In this document: positions 1 through 7,518 of the stretch, piece by piece
How positions within the stretch are numbered: position 1 is the first letter of the stretch
Layout of the letters: each line of letters starts with the position of its first letter
NCBI RefSeq assembly: GCF_008330945.1
Contig: NZ_CP043489.1
Coordinates: forward strand, 4,351,501-4,415,500
Length of the DNA stretch: 64,000 nt
From: Labrys sp. KNU-23
GTDB lineage: Bacteria > Pseudomonadota > Alphaproteobacteria > Rhizobiales > Labraceae
Reading direction: 5' to 3'
Translations under genes and position numbers: made by a program
The notes under the pieces: generated by a model
What the model was told of the DNA's origin: nothing
Databases searched by the model: none
What the model saw: the letters and a program-made list of their open reading frames with translations, nothing else

Positions 1-759
1 AATTACGATCTCAAGGAGGAGATCCGCGATTATTGGTCGAGGCGTTCGGAGACCTTCGACCGCGCCTTCGGGCACCATATTCCCGAAGGGCCGGAATTCG
101 AGGCCTGGGCTGCGGCGATCCGCGATCATCTCGGTTCCGAACCGCGCCGGATTCTCGATCTTGCCTGCGGGACGGGCGAGATCACCAAGCTGCTGCTGGC
201 GCTCGGCCACGAGGTCACGGCCCTGGATTTTTCGGAGGCCATGCTGGCGGTGGCCCGTCGCAAGCATGCCGGCCGGCAGCGCCTGCGCTTCCGGCTCGGC
301 GACGCCGAAAACACCATGGAACCGGAAGGTGCCTATGATGCGGTCGTTTGCCGGCATCTGGTCTGGACGCTGACCGAGCCGCAGAAGGCCTTCGCCGATT
401 GGCATCGGGTGCTGAAGCCGGGCGGCAGGTTGCTGTTCTTCGACGGGGATTGGGCCAAGCCCACCAGGATCGGCCGGATGGCGTCCAGGCTCATCGGCCT
501 GATCGATCGCCTTGGCGGCGTCGATCCCTATTATGACGGCGCGATGAGCGAGCGCCATGCCCGCATCATGGAGCGGTTGCCTTTTGGCGGGGGATTACGG
601 AGCGCCGATCTCCTCCCGCTCCTGGAGCAGGCCGGTTTCAGGGATGTCGTGATCTCCTCGCATCGGCCGATTGCCGCTGCCCAGAGGCGCCAGGCTGATC
701 TGCGCAACCGGCTGCGTACCTATCTCTACCAGCGCTTCATCATTTGCTGCCGCAAATGA
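1..759 (+). CDS. Class I SAM-dependent methyltransferase (5' end outside window)
   Basis: The reading frame is open from the first base of the window, so the start codon lies upstream. About 50 codons in is a clear glycine-rich SAM-binding motif I (ILDLACGTGE), followed by the acidic end of strand 2 (ALDFSEAML) and a post-motif stretch with LKPGGRLLFFDGDW, the usual layout of a ubiquinone/menaquinone-methyltransferase-like Rossmann fold. The C-terminal part is variable and contains no recognisable substrate domain, so the methyl acceptor (small molecule or other) cannot be assigned. The 227 bp that follow up to transaldolase contain no convincing gene. The fold assignment is secure; any specific function would be a guess. 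Confidence 0.85.
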   Translation, partial: NYDLKEEIRDYWSRRSETFDRAFGHHIPEGPEFEAWAAAIRDHLGSEPRRILDLACGTGEITKLLLALGHEVTALDFSEAMLAVARRKHAGRQRLRFRLGDAENTMEPEGAYDAVVCRHLVWTLTEPQKAFADWHRVLKPGGRLLFFDGDWAKPTRIGRMASRLIGLIDRLGGVDPYYDGAMSERHARIMERLPFGGGLRSADLLPLLEQAGFRDVVISSHRPIAAAQRRQADLRNRLRTYLYQRFIICCRK

Positions 760-986
760 AGCCTACGCGGCCGGTCGCCTTGCATGGCCGTTCGGCAGGA
801 ACCATATGATCGAGAGCGGTCTCGAAGGACTGCAGGCGGAGAGCGTTCCCGAGAACGCGGGAGCCCCTCTTTTCTTCCCCCGGACTGGGGCGAGAAAACA
901 AGCACGATAACTGATGACGCCGCCGGGGCTGGGGTTTATGGTCCGTGGCGGGACGCTATCAAGGTCTGTGAACAAGGACGTTACAT

Positions 987-1961
987 ATGGCTTCGAAACT
1001 CGAACAATTGCGCGCCATGACGGTCGTCGTCGCCGATACCGGCGATATCGACTCGATCAAGGCGCTCAAGCCGGTCGATTGCACCACCAATCCGAGCCTG
1101 CTGCTCAAGGCCGCCGAGATGCCGGCCTATGACCATTTGATCGCGGAAGCCGTGAGTTGGGGTAGCAAACAGGGCGGCAGCAAGGAAGGCGCCGTCGCAG
1201 CCATCGCCGATCGTCTGGCCGTCTCCTTTGGCGCGGAGCTCACCAAGCTGGTGCCCGGCCGTGTCTCGACGGAAGTCGACGCAGACCTCTCCTTCGATAC
1301 GCAGGCGACCATCGCCAAGGCGCATGCCATCATTGCCGACTACAAGTCCCGCGGCATCGAACGCGATCGCATCCTGATCAAGATCGCCTCGACCTGGGAA
1401 GGCATCCGCGCGGCCGAGGTGCTGCAGAAGGAAGGCATCGACTGCAACCTGACCCTGTTGTTCTCCAAGGCCCAGGCCGTGGCCTGCGGCGATGTCGGCG
1501 TGTTCCTGATCTCGCCCTTCGTTGGTCGTATCCTCGACTGGCATGTCAAGAATGACGGCCGTACCTTCACGCCGGAGGAAGATCCGGGCGTGATCTCGGT
1601 CAGGGGCATCTATGCCGACTACAAGGCCCGCGGCGTCAAGACGGTGGTGATGGGTGCTTCGTTCCGTTCCACCGGCGAGATCGAGGCACTGGCCGGCTGC
1701 GACCGCCTCACCATCGCTCCGAACCTCCTGCAGGCGCTGGAAGCCGACGAGGGCACGCTGGAGCGCAAGCTCTCGCCCGGCAATCATGCTTCGGCCCCCA
1801 CGACGGGCAAGATCGACGAACGCGCCTTCCGCTGGGCGATGAACGAGGATGCGATGGCGACCGAGAAGCTCGCCGAAGGCATTCGCGGCTTCGCCAAGGA
1901 TCTCGGCAAGCTGCGTACGCTCATCGCCAAGCGTGTCGAAGGCACTGCCCAGGCCGCGTGA
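987..1961 (+). CDS. tal: Transaldolase (TalB type)
   Basis: This 324-residue protein matches classical class 1 transaldolases in length and motifs. Asp17 lies in VVADTGD, the DCTTNPSLLL loop is present, and the Schiff-base lysine is Lys132 in ILIKIASTWEG, the same positions as E. coli TalB. The enzyme moves a dihydroxyacetone unit between sedoheptulose-7-phosphate and glyceraldehyde-3-phosphate in the cytosolic non-oxidative pentose phosphate pathway. The ATG at 987 follows an AAGGA Shine-Dalgarno sequence. A Gre-family gene starts 24 bp after the stop and may be cotranscribed. Many Rhizobiales carry a shorter fructose-6-phosphate-aldolase-like form instead, so this full-length type is worth noting. 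Confidence 0.95.
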   Translation: MASKLEQLRAMTVVVADTGDIDSIKALKPVDCTTNPSLLLKAAEMPAYDHLIAEAVSWGSKQGGSKEGAVAAIADRLAVSFGAELTKLVPGRVSTEVDADLSFDTQATIAKAHAIIADYKSRGIERDRILIKIASTWEGIRAAEVLQKEGIDCNLTLLFSKAQAVACGDVGVFLISPFVGRILDWHVKNDGRTFTPEEDPGVISVRGIYADYKARGVKTVVMGASFRSTGEIEALAGCDRLTIAPNLLQALEADEGTLERKLSPGNHASAPTTGKIDERAFRWAMNEDAMATEKLAEGIRGFAKDLGKLRTLIAKRVEGTAQAA

Positions 1962-1985
1962 CCTTGGCCGCCTGATCATCGCATC

Positions 1986-2471
1986 ATGAGTCGAGCCTTT
2001 ACCCAGGACGGCCAGGAAGGGGAGGACGCCCAAGTCCTTCCCGAGCGGCCTGTGAGCAGTGAACGCAATCTCGTTACCGCGCGTGGTCTTGCCATGATCG
2101 AGGCCGAGCTCAGGCAGGCACGCTCGCTCTTCGCCACGGCGGAAGCGGCGGGCGATCGCATCGGCATGGGCAATGCGTCACGCGATATCCGCTACTGGGC
2201 CACCCGCCGGGCAACGGCGGAACAGATGGTACCGGGCGCTGGGGATCGGGGTGTCCGTTTCGGCATGGCAGTCACGCTTCACTATCCCGACGGGCGCGAA
2301 AGGCTCTGGCGCATCGTCGGGGAAGACGAAGCCGACGCCGCCCATGGCCGTATCAGCCATGTCTCGCCGCTGGCGAAGGCGTTATTCGGCAAGGATGTAG
2401 GAGACGAGATTCGGCTCGGCCCGCAGGAGGCCGAGATCGTGGCGATCGATATTACGCCGGAACCGAATTGA
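1986..2471 (+). CDS. GreA/GreB-family transcription elongation factor-like protein
   Basis: The 161-residue product has the two-part Gre architecture: an N-terminal alpha-helical segment (about residues 25-80, VTARGLAMIEAELRQAR) that would form the coiled-coil hairpin, and a C-terminal FKBP-like half (about 85-155) with VRFGMAVTLHYPDG and the SPLAKALFGKDVGDEI signature. Gre factors enter the RNA polymerase secondary channel and stimulate cleavage of backtracked RNA. The canonical acidic tip (GDLSENAEY in GreA) is not conserved; the equivalent stretch reads GDRIGMGNASRDIRYW. This variant is seen in an alphaproteobacterial subgroup. It may therefore bind polymerase without strong cleavage activity. 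It lies 24 bp after tal. Confidence 0.8.
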   Translation: MSRAFTQDGQEGEDAQVLPERPVSSERNLVTARGLAMIEAELRQARSLFATAEAAGDRIGMGNASRDIRYWATRRATAEQMVPGAGDRGVRFGMAVTLHYPDGRERLWRIVGEDEADAAHGRISHVSPLAKALFGKDVGDEIRLGPQEAEIVAIDITPEPN

Positions 2472-2573
2472 ACCGGGGCCAGCCCTGCACGGGCGGTTCG
2501 AGGATCGACGCGCGACCGTGCTCGGACTCGAATTGCCTGATGCCGTAACGCGATTCCTCGCCACGGATGCCGC

Positions 2574-3275
2574 TCAGATTCCCGCCAGAATTTGTTCGAT
2601 GTGCAGAGCGCTCACATCGAGGAAAGGAAAATCGGGCTCGCGATCCGCGTAGAAGGAGGACAGGTCCGTTCCGGCCAGCATGATGGCCTGGGCGCCCCTC
2701 CGGCCGACCAGATCGCCGGCCAGATCGTCAAAATAGGCAGCCTCGGCCCTGGTGCCGCGCTTTCCGGAGAGGGCAATGTCGGTGTAGGTCTCGTGCACGC
2801 GCTCGATCTCGCCTGGATCAAGCCTGACGACCATATGTTCCGGCACGGAGCCAAAAATATCCGAGGTCATCACGGCCCGGTTGCCGAAAATCGCCACGCG
2901 TTCGAAACCCGCGGATTTCAGGGCGCCCGGGATCGTTGCCAGGACGTCGATGATCGGGCCCTTCGATCGTTTCTTGATTTCGTCGATGGCAAAATGGGGG
3001 GCGACGGCGGTGATGGACACCGTGTTCACGCCGGCGTCGAACAGTTCATTGGCGAGCGAGCCCAGATAGCCGCCGAGCCCGTCCTTGTCCCTTGATCCGA
3101 CATATTGCAGTACCGTGCCTACGTCGGCATGTCTCAGCATCAGGTCAAGGGCGATCTTCGCCCCCTGATATTCCTGCAGGATCCGCTCGTAGTAATAGAT
3201 TCCCGCCCTGGCCGCCAAGCCGCCGATCAGGCCGATCCTGGTTGGCTTGATGTGTGTCGGCGATCTTCTCGGCAT
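2574..3275 (-). CDS. Aspartate/glutamate racemase-family protein lacking catalytic cysteines
   Basis: The fold signature of the Asp/Glu racemase superfamily is visible: an N-terminal strand-loop IGLIGGLAARAGIYYYERI, a central VNTVSITAVAPHFA where family members carry the first cysteine (as in NTAH/NTMH), FERVAIFGNRAVM, and IMLAGTDLSSF where members normally read LGCTEL with the second cysteine. Both catalytic cysteines are absent, and the whole protein contains no cysteine. Ordinary two-base racemisation is therefore unlikely. I chose the start at 3275 because the conserved domain begins just after it; an in-frame ATG at 3347 would add 24 unconserved residues. Neither start has a strong ribosome binding site. 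It may be a binding or regulatory protein, or act by another mechanism. Confidence 0.75.
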   Translation of the reverse strand: MPRRSPTHIKPTRIGLIGGLAARAGIYYYERILQEYQGAKIALDLMLRHADVGTVLQYVGSRDKDGLGGYLGSLANELFDAGVNTVSITAVAPHFAIDEIKKRSKGPIIDVLATIPGALKSAGFERVAIFGNRAVMTSDIFGSVPEHMVVRLDPGEIERVHETYTDIALSGKRGTRAEAAYFDDLAGDLVGRRGAQAIMLAGTDLSSFYADREPDFPFLDVSALHIEQILAGI

Positions 3276-3374
3276 GGGGGCCTCGTCGGCTGCGAAATCG
3301 TGGCGATGGTCGATACCGTCACCATACACGAGGTGAGCGCCTGCCATTGCTGCAGGCCGGTGACCCCAAAGAAA

Positions 3375-3397
3375 AAGGCGGTGGTCGCGACCGCCTT
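3375..3397 (-). terminator. Rho-independent terminator of bfr
   Basis: AAGGCGGT and ACCGCCTT pair as an 8-bp stem around a 7-base loop. On the minus strand the hairpin runs into a T-rich tract (TTTTTCTTT), the classical intrinsic terminator arrangement. It lies about 25 bp past the bfr stop codon. Confidence 0.75.
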
Positions 3398-3423
3398 GTC
3401 CGATAGTTCTGGGGAAGAACGGC

Positions 3424-3906
3424 TTATTCTTCCGGGAAGCCGCCGAGATGGCTCTGCGAGTAATTCTGGATACCGAGGCGTTCGACCAGGTCGAGCTGGG
3501 TTTCCAGGAAGTCGATATGGCCTTCCTCGTCGGTCATAAGTTCCTTGAACAGGTTCTCGGAGACGAAATCCTTGACGGTGCGGCAATATTCCGCAGCTTC
3601 CTGATAGAGGGCGCGGGCCTCACGCTCGGCGGCAAGATCACACTCGAGAACTTCCTTCACAGTCTGGCCGATCCGCAGCGGATCGAGCGTCTGCATGTTC
3701 GGGAAGCCCTCGAGGAAGAGGATGCGTGTGGTCAGCTTGTCGGCGTGCTGCATCTCCTCGATCGATTCGGCGCGCCACTTCTTGGCGAGGCCCAGCAGGC
3801 CCCAATTGTCGAAGATCCGGTAATGCAGCCAGTATTGATTGATCGCGGTCAGCTCGCTCCGCAACGCCTTGTTGAGATAATCGATGACCTTCTTGTCGCC
3901 CTTCAT
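3424..3906 (-). CDS. bfr: Bacterioferritin
   Basis: The 160-residue protein is an almost canonical bacterioferritin. It starts MKGDKKVIDYLNKAL, carries the diiron ligands in ELTAINQYWLHYR, ESIEEMQHAD and DEEGHIDFLE, and has Met52 in EEMQHAD, the residue that binds haem between subunits. It stores iron as a 24-mer shell with ferroxidase activity in the cytosol. The gene is divergent from bfd, the ferredoxin that releases iron from it. A near-perfect Irr-type iron control element lies about 35-50 bp upstream of the start, so repression under low iron is expected. An intrinsic terminator follows. Confidence 0.97.
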   Translation of the reverse strand: MKGDKKVIDYLNKALRSELTAINQYWLHYRIFDNWGLLGLAKKWRAESIEEMQHADKLTTRILFLEGFPNMQTLDPLRIGQTVKEVLECDLAAEREARALYQEAAEYCRTVKDFVSENLFKELMTDEEGHIDFLETQLDLVERLGIQNYSQSHLGGFPEE

Positions 3907-3940
3907 GAGCGTTTCTCCGTACTTGGTGGACTGAAGTTAC

Positions 3941-3957
3941 ATTAGAAGAATTCTAAA
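3941..3957. promoter_or_regulatory. Iron control element (Irr box) in front of bfr
   Basis: The sequence ATTAGAAGAATTCTAAA matches the rhizobial ICE consensus as I recall it (TTTAGAA-N3-TTCTAAA) at 13 of 14 specified positions. Its centre is about 43 bp upstream of the bfr start, where bound Irr would block the promoter. In Rhizobiales Irr represses bfr under iron limitation. Confidence 0.75.
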
Positions 3958-4054
3958 TTTAGGCAAGCCCCTGCTGACCGCAAATTTGTCCGGAGGATTT
4001 TGCCCGCGGAGGGGAGGGGACGAGCCAGTCCGCGGCCTCCTCTACGGCTCCCAG

Positions 4055-4071
4055 TTTATTCTCGTTCTAAA
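4055..4071. promoter_or_regulatory. Possible second, weaker ICE half-site serving bfd
   Basis: TTTATTCTCGTTCTAAA has a perfect right half (TTCTAAA) but only the first four bases of the left half of the ICE consensus. It lies 110-126 bp upstream of bfd in the shared bfr-bfd region. It could be a weak Irr site; the degenerate half makes this tentative. Confidence 0.35.
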
Positions 4072-4180
4072 CTACTGATTTATAACGATTCTATTGTTGT
4101 GTTGGGGGCATTGACAAGGCGAGCACGTCCGTCCACATCACTCGCGTCACTGCCTTTGCTCGAACCCAAGATCGCTGCGA

Positions 4181-4450
4181 ATGATCGTCTGTTCCTGCCG
4201 TGTTTTGACCGATGAGGATTTCACCAGCACGCTCGCGACCGAGCAGCCGGGTTGTCCGCGTTCGGCTGCAGATGCCTATCGTTGCCTGGGCTGCGGGCCG
4301 GAATGCGGCCGTTGCCTGATCACCGTGCGGCAGATCCTTGCCGATGCACGCGCGGCGGCGCGCTGCCATGACTGCACCGAGGATTGCGCCCTGCGCGATA
4401 TGGTCGAGGCGGCGAACACCGACGAAATCCTGCTCGACGCTGCCGAATAG
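4181..4450 (+). CDS. bfd: Bacterioferritin-associated ferredoxin-like (2Fe-2S) protein
   Basis: The 89-residue protein opens MIVCSCRVLT and has the BFD pattern C-x-C (Cys4, Cys6) followed by C-x2-C (Cys35, Cys38) in YRCLGCGPECGRC. BFD ferredoxins pass electrons to bacterioferritin to reduce and release stored iron. The divergent bfr neighbour and the iron-type operator between them support this role. It is longer than the roughly 64-residue E. coli Bfd and has extra cysteines near residues 62-69 (CHDCTEDC) whose role is unclear. No strong Shine-Dalgarno precedes the ATG. Confidence 0.88.
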   Translation: MIVCSCRVLTDEDFTSTLATEQPGCPRSAADAYRCLGCGPECGRCLITVRQILADARAAARCHDCTEDCALRDMVEAANTDEILLDAAE

Positions 4451-4597
4451 GCCCTCCGTCAGTAGAAGAGGTGCAGGGCCTCGCCGCGCCCGGCATTCGC
4501 ACCAACTGAAAACCCCTCAGCCCGCCTGGCTTCTCACGATTGCGTTTCCCGCAAAGCGCGCCACAATTATGCCGCTCCCTGTCGGCATAGGCGATTC

Positions 4598-5125
4598 ATG
4601 CCCCAATCTGGTGACCAGGACGTTCGAACCGGCCTTGCCGCGCATCTCGTAGCGTTGTGGCGATTCGGGCTCGTGCTGTCGGGCAATGGGCAGTCTGCGG
4701 AGGAATTGGTGCAGGCCACTTGCCTCAGGGCGCTCGAGCGCTCGCACCAGTTCATGCCGGGGACTCGCCTCGATCGCTGGCTGTTCGCCATCGAGCGCTC
4801 GATCTGGCTCAACGAGGTCCGGGCCAACAAGGTGCGCAACCCCGTCGAGCTCGAACAGGCCGAGAATGTGTTGTCTTTCGACGGCGCGCGGCAGTTCGAA
4901 ACGAATATTCTGGCTGCTCAAGTGTTGAGGCAGGTACAGGCCTTGCCTGCAGCGCTGCGCGAAACCGTCTTTCTGGTCTATGCGGAGGGGCTCAGCTATG
5001 CCGAGGCGGCGGACATGTTGACCGTGCCGATCGGAACCATCATGAGCCGCCTGGCTTCGGCCAGGCTCAGGCTCGCTCATCTGAACAAGGATACGCCGGA
5101 GGGCGGTGCGGGGGAGGCATCATGA
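4598..5125 (+). CDS. ECF-family RNA polymerase sigma factor
   Basis: At 175 residues this has the two-domain ECF layout. Region 2 spans about residues 15-80 (LVALWRFGLVLSGNGQSAEELVQATCLRALER, then RLDRWLFAIERSIWLNEVR). Region 4 spans about 110-165 with LPAALRETVFLVYAEGLSYAEAADML and the recognition helix VPIGTIMSRLASARLRL. There is no region 3. It would redirect RNA polymerase to an extracytoplasmic or stress regulon. Its stop codon overlaps the start of the downstream membrane-anchored anti-sigma gene (ATGA), which implies translational coupling. The regulon cannot be inferred, as no target-like promoter is evident nearby. Confidence 0.92.
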   Translation: MPQSGDQDVRTGLAAHLVALWRFGLVLSGNGQSAEELVQATCLRALERSHQFMPGTRLDRWLFAIERSIWLNEVRANKVRNPVELEQAENVLSFDGARQFETNILAAQVLRQVQALPAALRETVFLVYAEGLSYAEAADMLTVPIGTIMSRLASARLRLAHLNKDTPEGGAGEAS

Positions 5126-5955
5126 GTACGCAGGAGATGGGACCCGACGACGCCAGCCTCGTCGCCTTTCTGGATGGAGTGCTGCCGCCCGAAGAGCACG
5201 CAGGGCTGGAGGCTCGCCTGGCCCAGGAGCCTGCTTTGAAGGCAAGGCTCGACGCGCTCGCGGCCGGTTCTCTGCCCTTCAAGCAGAGCTATGATGCCTT
5301 GGCGGCACATGCGCCACGGCAACGTCTCGAAGCGCTTCTTGCCCAAAGCCAGGCGGCGATCCCGGCGCCGGTGGTCAATGACAATGCACGGCGCTCCGGC
5401 TGGCGCGTCCCGCCGGCGGCGGTCGCAGCAGCGCTCGCCTTGTTCGTGGTGGGAGCCGGGGTCGGCCATTACATGCCGCCCGGCCTGTGGCCGTTCCCCT
5501 CCGCGCAACGCAGCGACCATGAAGGGCCGGATGCCTGGCGCTCGACCGTGGCCGATTATTGGGGGCTGACGACGTCGCAGACGCTGGACTGGATGCCGAA
5601 CGACGTCTCCACCGCGCAGCGCGACCTTGCCGCAGCGACCCGCCGGCTTGGCTTCCCGCTGACACCCGAAGAGGTCAGCCTGCCGGCCCAGGAACTCAAG
5701 CGCGTCGAACTTTTCCACTATGACAATGCGCCCCTGGTCGAGATTGCCTATCTCGACGAACTGACCGGGCCGCTGGCCTTCTGCATCTATGGCAACAGCC
5801 CCGGTGCGGTGACGCCGCCGACGCTCGAACAGCGCAACGGCTTCAACGTGGTCTACTGGTCGGATGCCGAGCGTTCCTACATGCTGATCGGTCACGGGCC
5901 GGACGAGATCATGCAGAAGCTCGCCGCCATACTGGCGAAGCAGATCGCCGCATGA
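5122..5955 (+). CDS. Membrane-anchored anti-sigma factor
   Basis: The start at 5122 overlaps the sigma-factor stop as ATGA. The 277-residue product has a short cytoplasmic N-terminal helical domain (LVAFLDGVLPPEEHAGLEARLA, about residues 13-34) typical of anti-sigma factors. One transmembrane helix follows at about 96-116 (VPPAAVAAALALFVVGAGVG), then a periplasmic domain of about 160 residues. No zinc-binding HxxxCxxC motif is visible, so it is not of the ZAS type. By position it should sequester the upstream ECF sigma at the membrane until an envelope signal is sensed. The sensed signal cannot be read from the sequence. Confidence 0.85.
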   Translation: MSTQEMGPDDASLVAFLDGVLPPEEHAGLEARLAQEPALKARLDALAAGSLPFKQSYDALAAHAPRQRLEALLAQSQAAIPAPVVNDNARRSGWRVPPAAVAAALALFVVGAGVGHYMPPGLWPFPSAQRSDHEGPDAWRSTVADYWGLTTSQTLDWMPNDVSTAQRDLAAATRRLGFPLTPEEVSLPAQELKRVELFHYDNAPLVEIAYLDELTGPLAFCIYGNSPGAVTPPTLEQRNGFNVVYWSDAERSYMLIGHGPDEIMQKLAAILAKQIAA

Positions 5956-5960
5956 TGGCC

Positions 5961-5980
5961 GGCGGGTCTTCAGACCCGCC
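5961..5980. repeat. Perfect short palindrome, possible terminator
   Basis: GGCGGGTC and GACCCGCC form a perfect 8-bp stem with a TTCA loop, 6 bp after the anti-sigma stop. No T-run follows, so it may be an intergenic palindrome of the kind repeated through this genome rather than a true intrinsic terminator. Confidence 0.5.
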
Positions 5981-6093
5981 TACCTCCTCTTCTCGGGCTG
6001 CGGTTCCAGACAGGCCTGAAGACCAGTCCCCAACCCCCTTGCCAAGCCGCCGAGACAGGCAGATTCTCACTCTGGAGCTGTTCAAAAGTGTGA

Positions 6094-6128
6094 TTGACAG
6101 CGACTCGTTCTTTTGATCAACTGGTAAA
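6094..6128 (+). promoter_or_regulatory. preT promoter region with RutR-like operator (6113-6128)
   Basis: TTGATCAACTGGTAAA at 6113-6128 matches the E. coli RutR operator TTGACCA-N2-TGGTCAA at 12 of 14 specified positions. A TTGACA hexamer at 6094-6099 could be the -35 element, with no obvious -10. The operator lies 30-45 bp upstream of preT, a position suited to repression by the RutR homologue encoded at 10961-11605. Confidence 0.6.
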
Positions 6129-6157
6129 AAATAAAGAGCCAAATACCAGAGGTTCAG

Positions 6158-7507
6158 ATGACTGCACGATCCGACATTGCGCGGGGCCGTCTCGATTCCC
6201 CCACGCTCGCCAGCAATTTCTCAGATCTTCATCCGGCCTTCGATCGGCACGAGGCGCGCGTTGCCGCCGAGCGCTGCCTGTTCTGCTATGACGCACCTTG
6301 TGTGAAGGCCTGCCCCACCTCGATCGACATTCCGATGTTCATCCGCGAGATCATGACCGGCAACACGGTCGGCGCGGCCCGGACCATCCTGGAATCCAAC
6401 ATCATGGGCGGCATGTGCGCTCGTGTCTGCCCCACCGAGACGTTGTGCGAGGAAGCCTGCGTCAAGGAAACCTCGGAGGGCAGGGCGGTCGAGATCGGCA
6501 ATCTGCAGCGCTATGCCACCGACGAACTCTTCGCCAAGGGCAGGCAATTGTTCAAGCGCGGCGCCCCCACCGGCAAGCGCGTCGCCGTGATCGGCGCCGG
6601 CCCGGCGGGCCTATCCTGCGCTCACAAGCTGGCGACATTGGGCCATGAGGTCGTGGTGTTCGAGGCGCGCGAGAAGGCCGGCGGCCTCAACGAATATGGC
6701 ATCGCCGCCTATAAGAGCACCGGCGGTTTTGCGCAGGCCGAGGTCGATTACATCACGGCGATCGGCGGCATCACCATCGACTATGGCAAGCGGCTCGGGC
6801 GCGACATCGAACTCGCTGAACTCGCAAAGCAATTCGACGCGGTCTTCCTCGGCATGGGACTGGGGGATACCAACGATCTCGGCCTGGAAGAAGGCATCGA
6901 GGGTGTGATCGATGCCGTCGACTACATTGCCTCGCTGCGCCAGGCCACTGACCTTGCTGATCTGCCGGTCGGCCGCCGCATCGTGGTGATCGGCGGCGGC
7001 ATGACCGCCATCGACATCGCTTCGCAGACCAAGCGCCTGGGTGCGGAAAGCGTGACCATCGCCTATCGCCGCGGTCAGCCGCAGATGAATGCCTCCGATT
7101 ACGAGCAGGAAGTCGCGCAGACCGACGGCGTGCTGATCCGCCACTGGCTCAAGCCTGCGCGGTTGCATGCCGAGGATGGCAGGCTGGTGGCCGTCGAGCT
7201 CGAATATACCGCGGAGCAGGGCGGGCGGCTCACGGGGACCGGTGAGACCCTCAGGCTCGAATGCGACCAGCTTTTCACCGCGATCGGGCAGTCATTCCTG
7301 CCCGGGGAGGTGAACGGCGTAGCGCTCGCACTGGAAAAGGGACGCATTACCGTCGATGCCGAGCGGCGCACCTCGGTGCCCGGTATCTGGGCCGGTGGTG
7401 ATTGTGTCGCCGGCGGCCAGGATCTCACCGTGGCGGCGGTCGAGGACGGCAAGCAGGCTGCCCTTTCGATCGATCAAGCCCTGAAGTCCCAAGCCAAGGC
7501 TGCGTGA
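6158..7507 (+). CDS. preT: Dihydropyrimidine dehydrogenase, NAD(P)H-oxidising subunit PreT
   Basis: The 449-residue protein has the GltD/PreT architecture. An N-terminal cysteine-rich domain with CLFCYDAPCVKACPTSID and MCARVCPTETLCEEAC binds two 4Fe-4S clusters. An FAD-binding Rossmann motif (VAVIGAGPAGLSCA, about residues 145-158) and a second NAD(P)-binding motif (IVVIGGGMTAIDIA) follow, and the C-terminal flavin motif is SVPGIWAGGDCVAGG. It takes electrons from a nicotinamide cofactor and passes them to PreA for reduction of uracil and thymine. preA follows after 11 bp. A RutR-like operator lies upstream. The mapping to PreT rather than a glutamate synthase small subunit rests on the preA neighbour. 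Confidence 0.94.
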   Translation: MTARSDIARGRLDSPTLASNFSDLHPAFDRHEARVAAERCLFCYDAPCVKACPTSIDIPMFIREIMTGNTVGAARTILESNIMGGMCARVCPTETLCEEACVKETSEGRAVEIGNLQRYATDELFAKGRQLFKRGAPTGKRVAVIGAGPAGLSCAHKLATLGHEVVVFEAREKAGGLNEYGIAAYKSTGGFAQAEVDYITAIGGITIDYGKRLGRDIELAELAKQFDAVFLGMGLGDTNDLGLEEGIEGVIDAVDYIASLRQATDLADLPVGRRIVVIGGGMTAIDIASQTKRLGAESVTIAYRRGQPQMNASDYEQEVAQTDGVLIRHWLKPARLHAEDGRLVAVELEYTAEQGGRLTGTGETLRLECDQLFTAIGQSFLPGEVNGVALALEKGRITVDAERRTSVPGIWAGGDCVAGGQDLTVAAVEDGKQAALSIDQALKSQAKAA

Positions 7508-7518
7508 GGAGAAACGAC

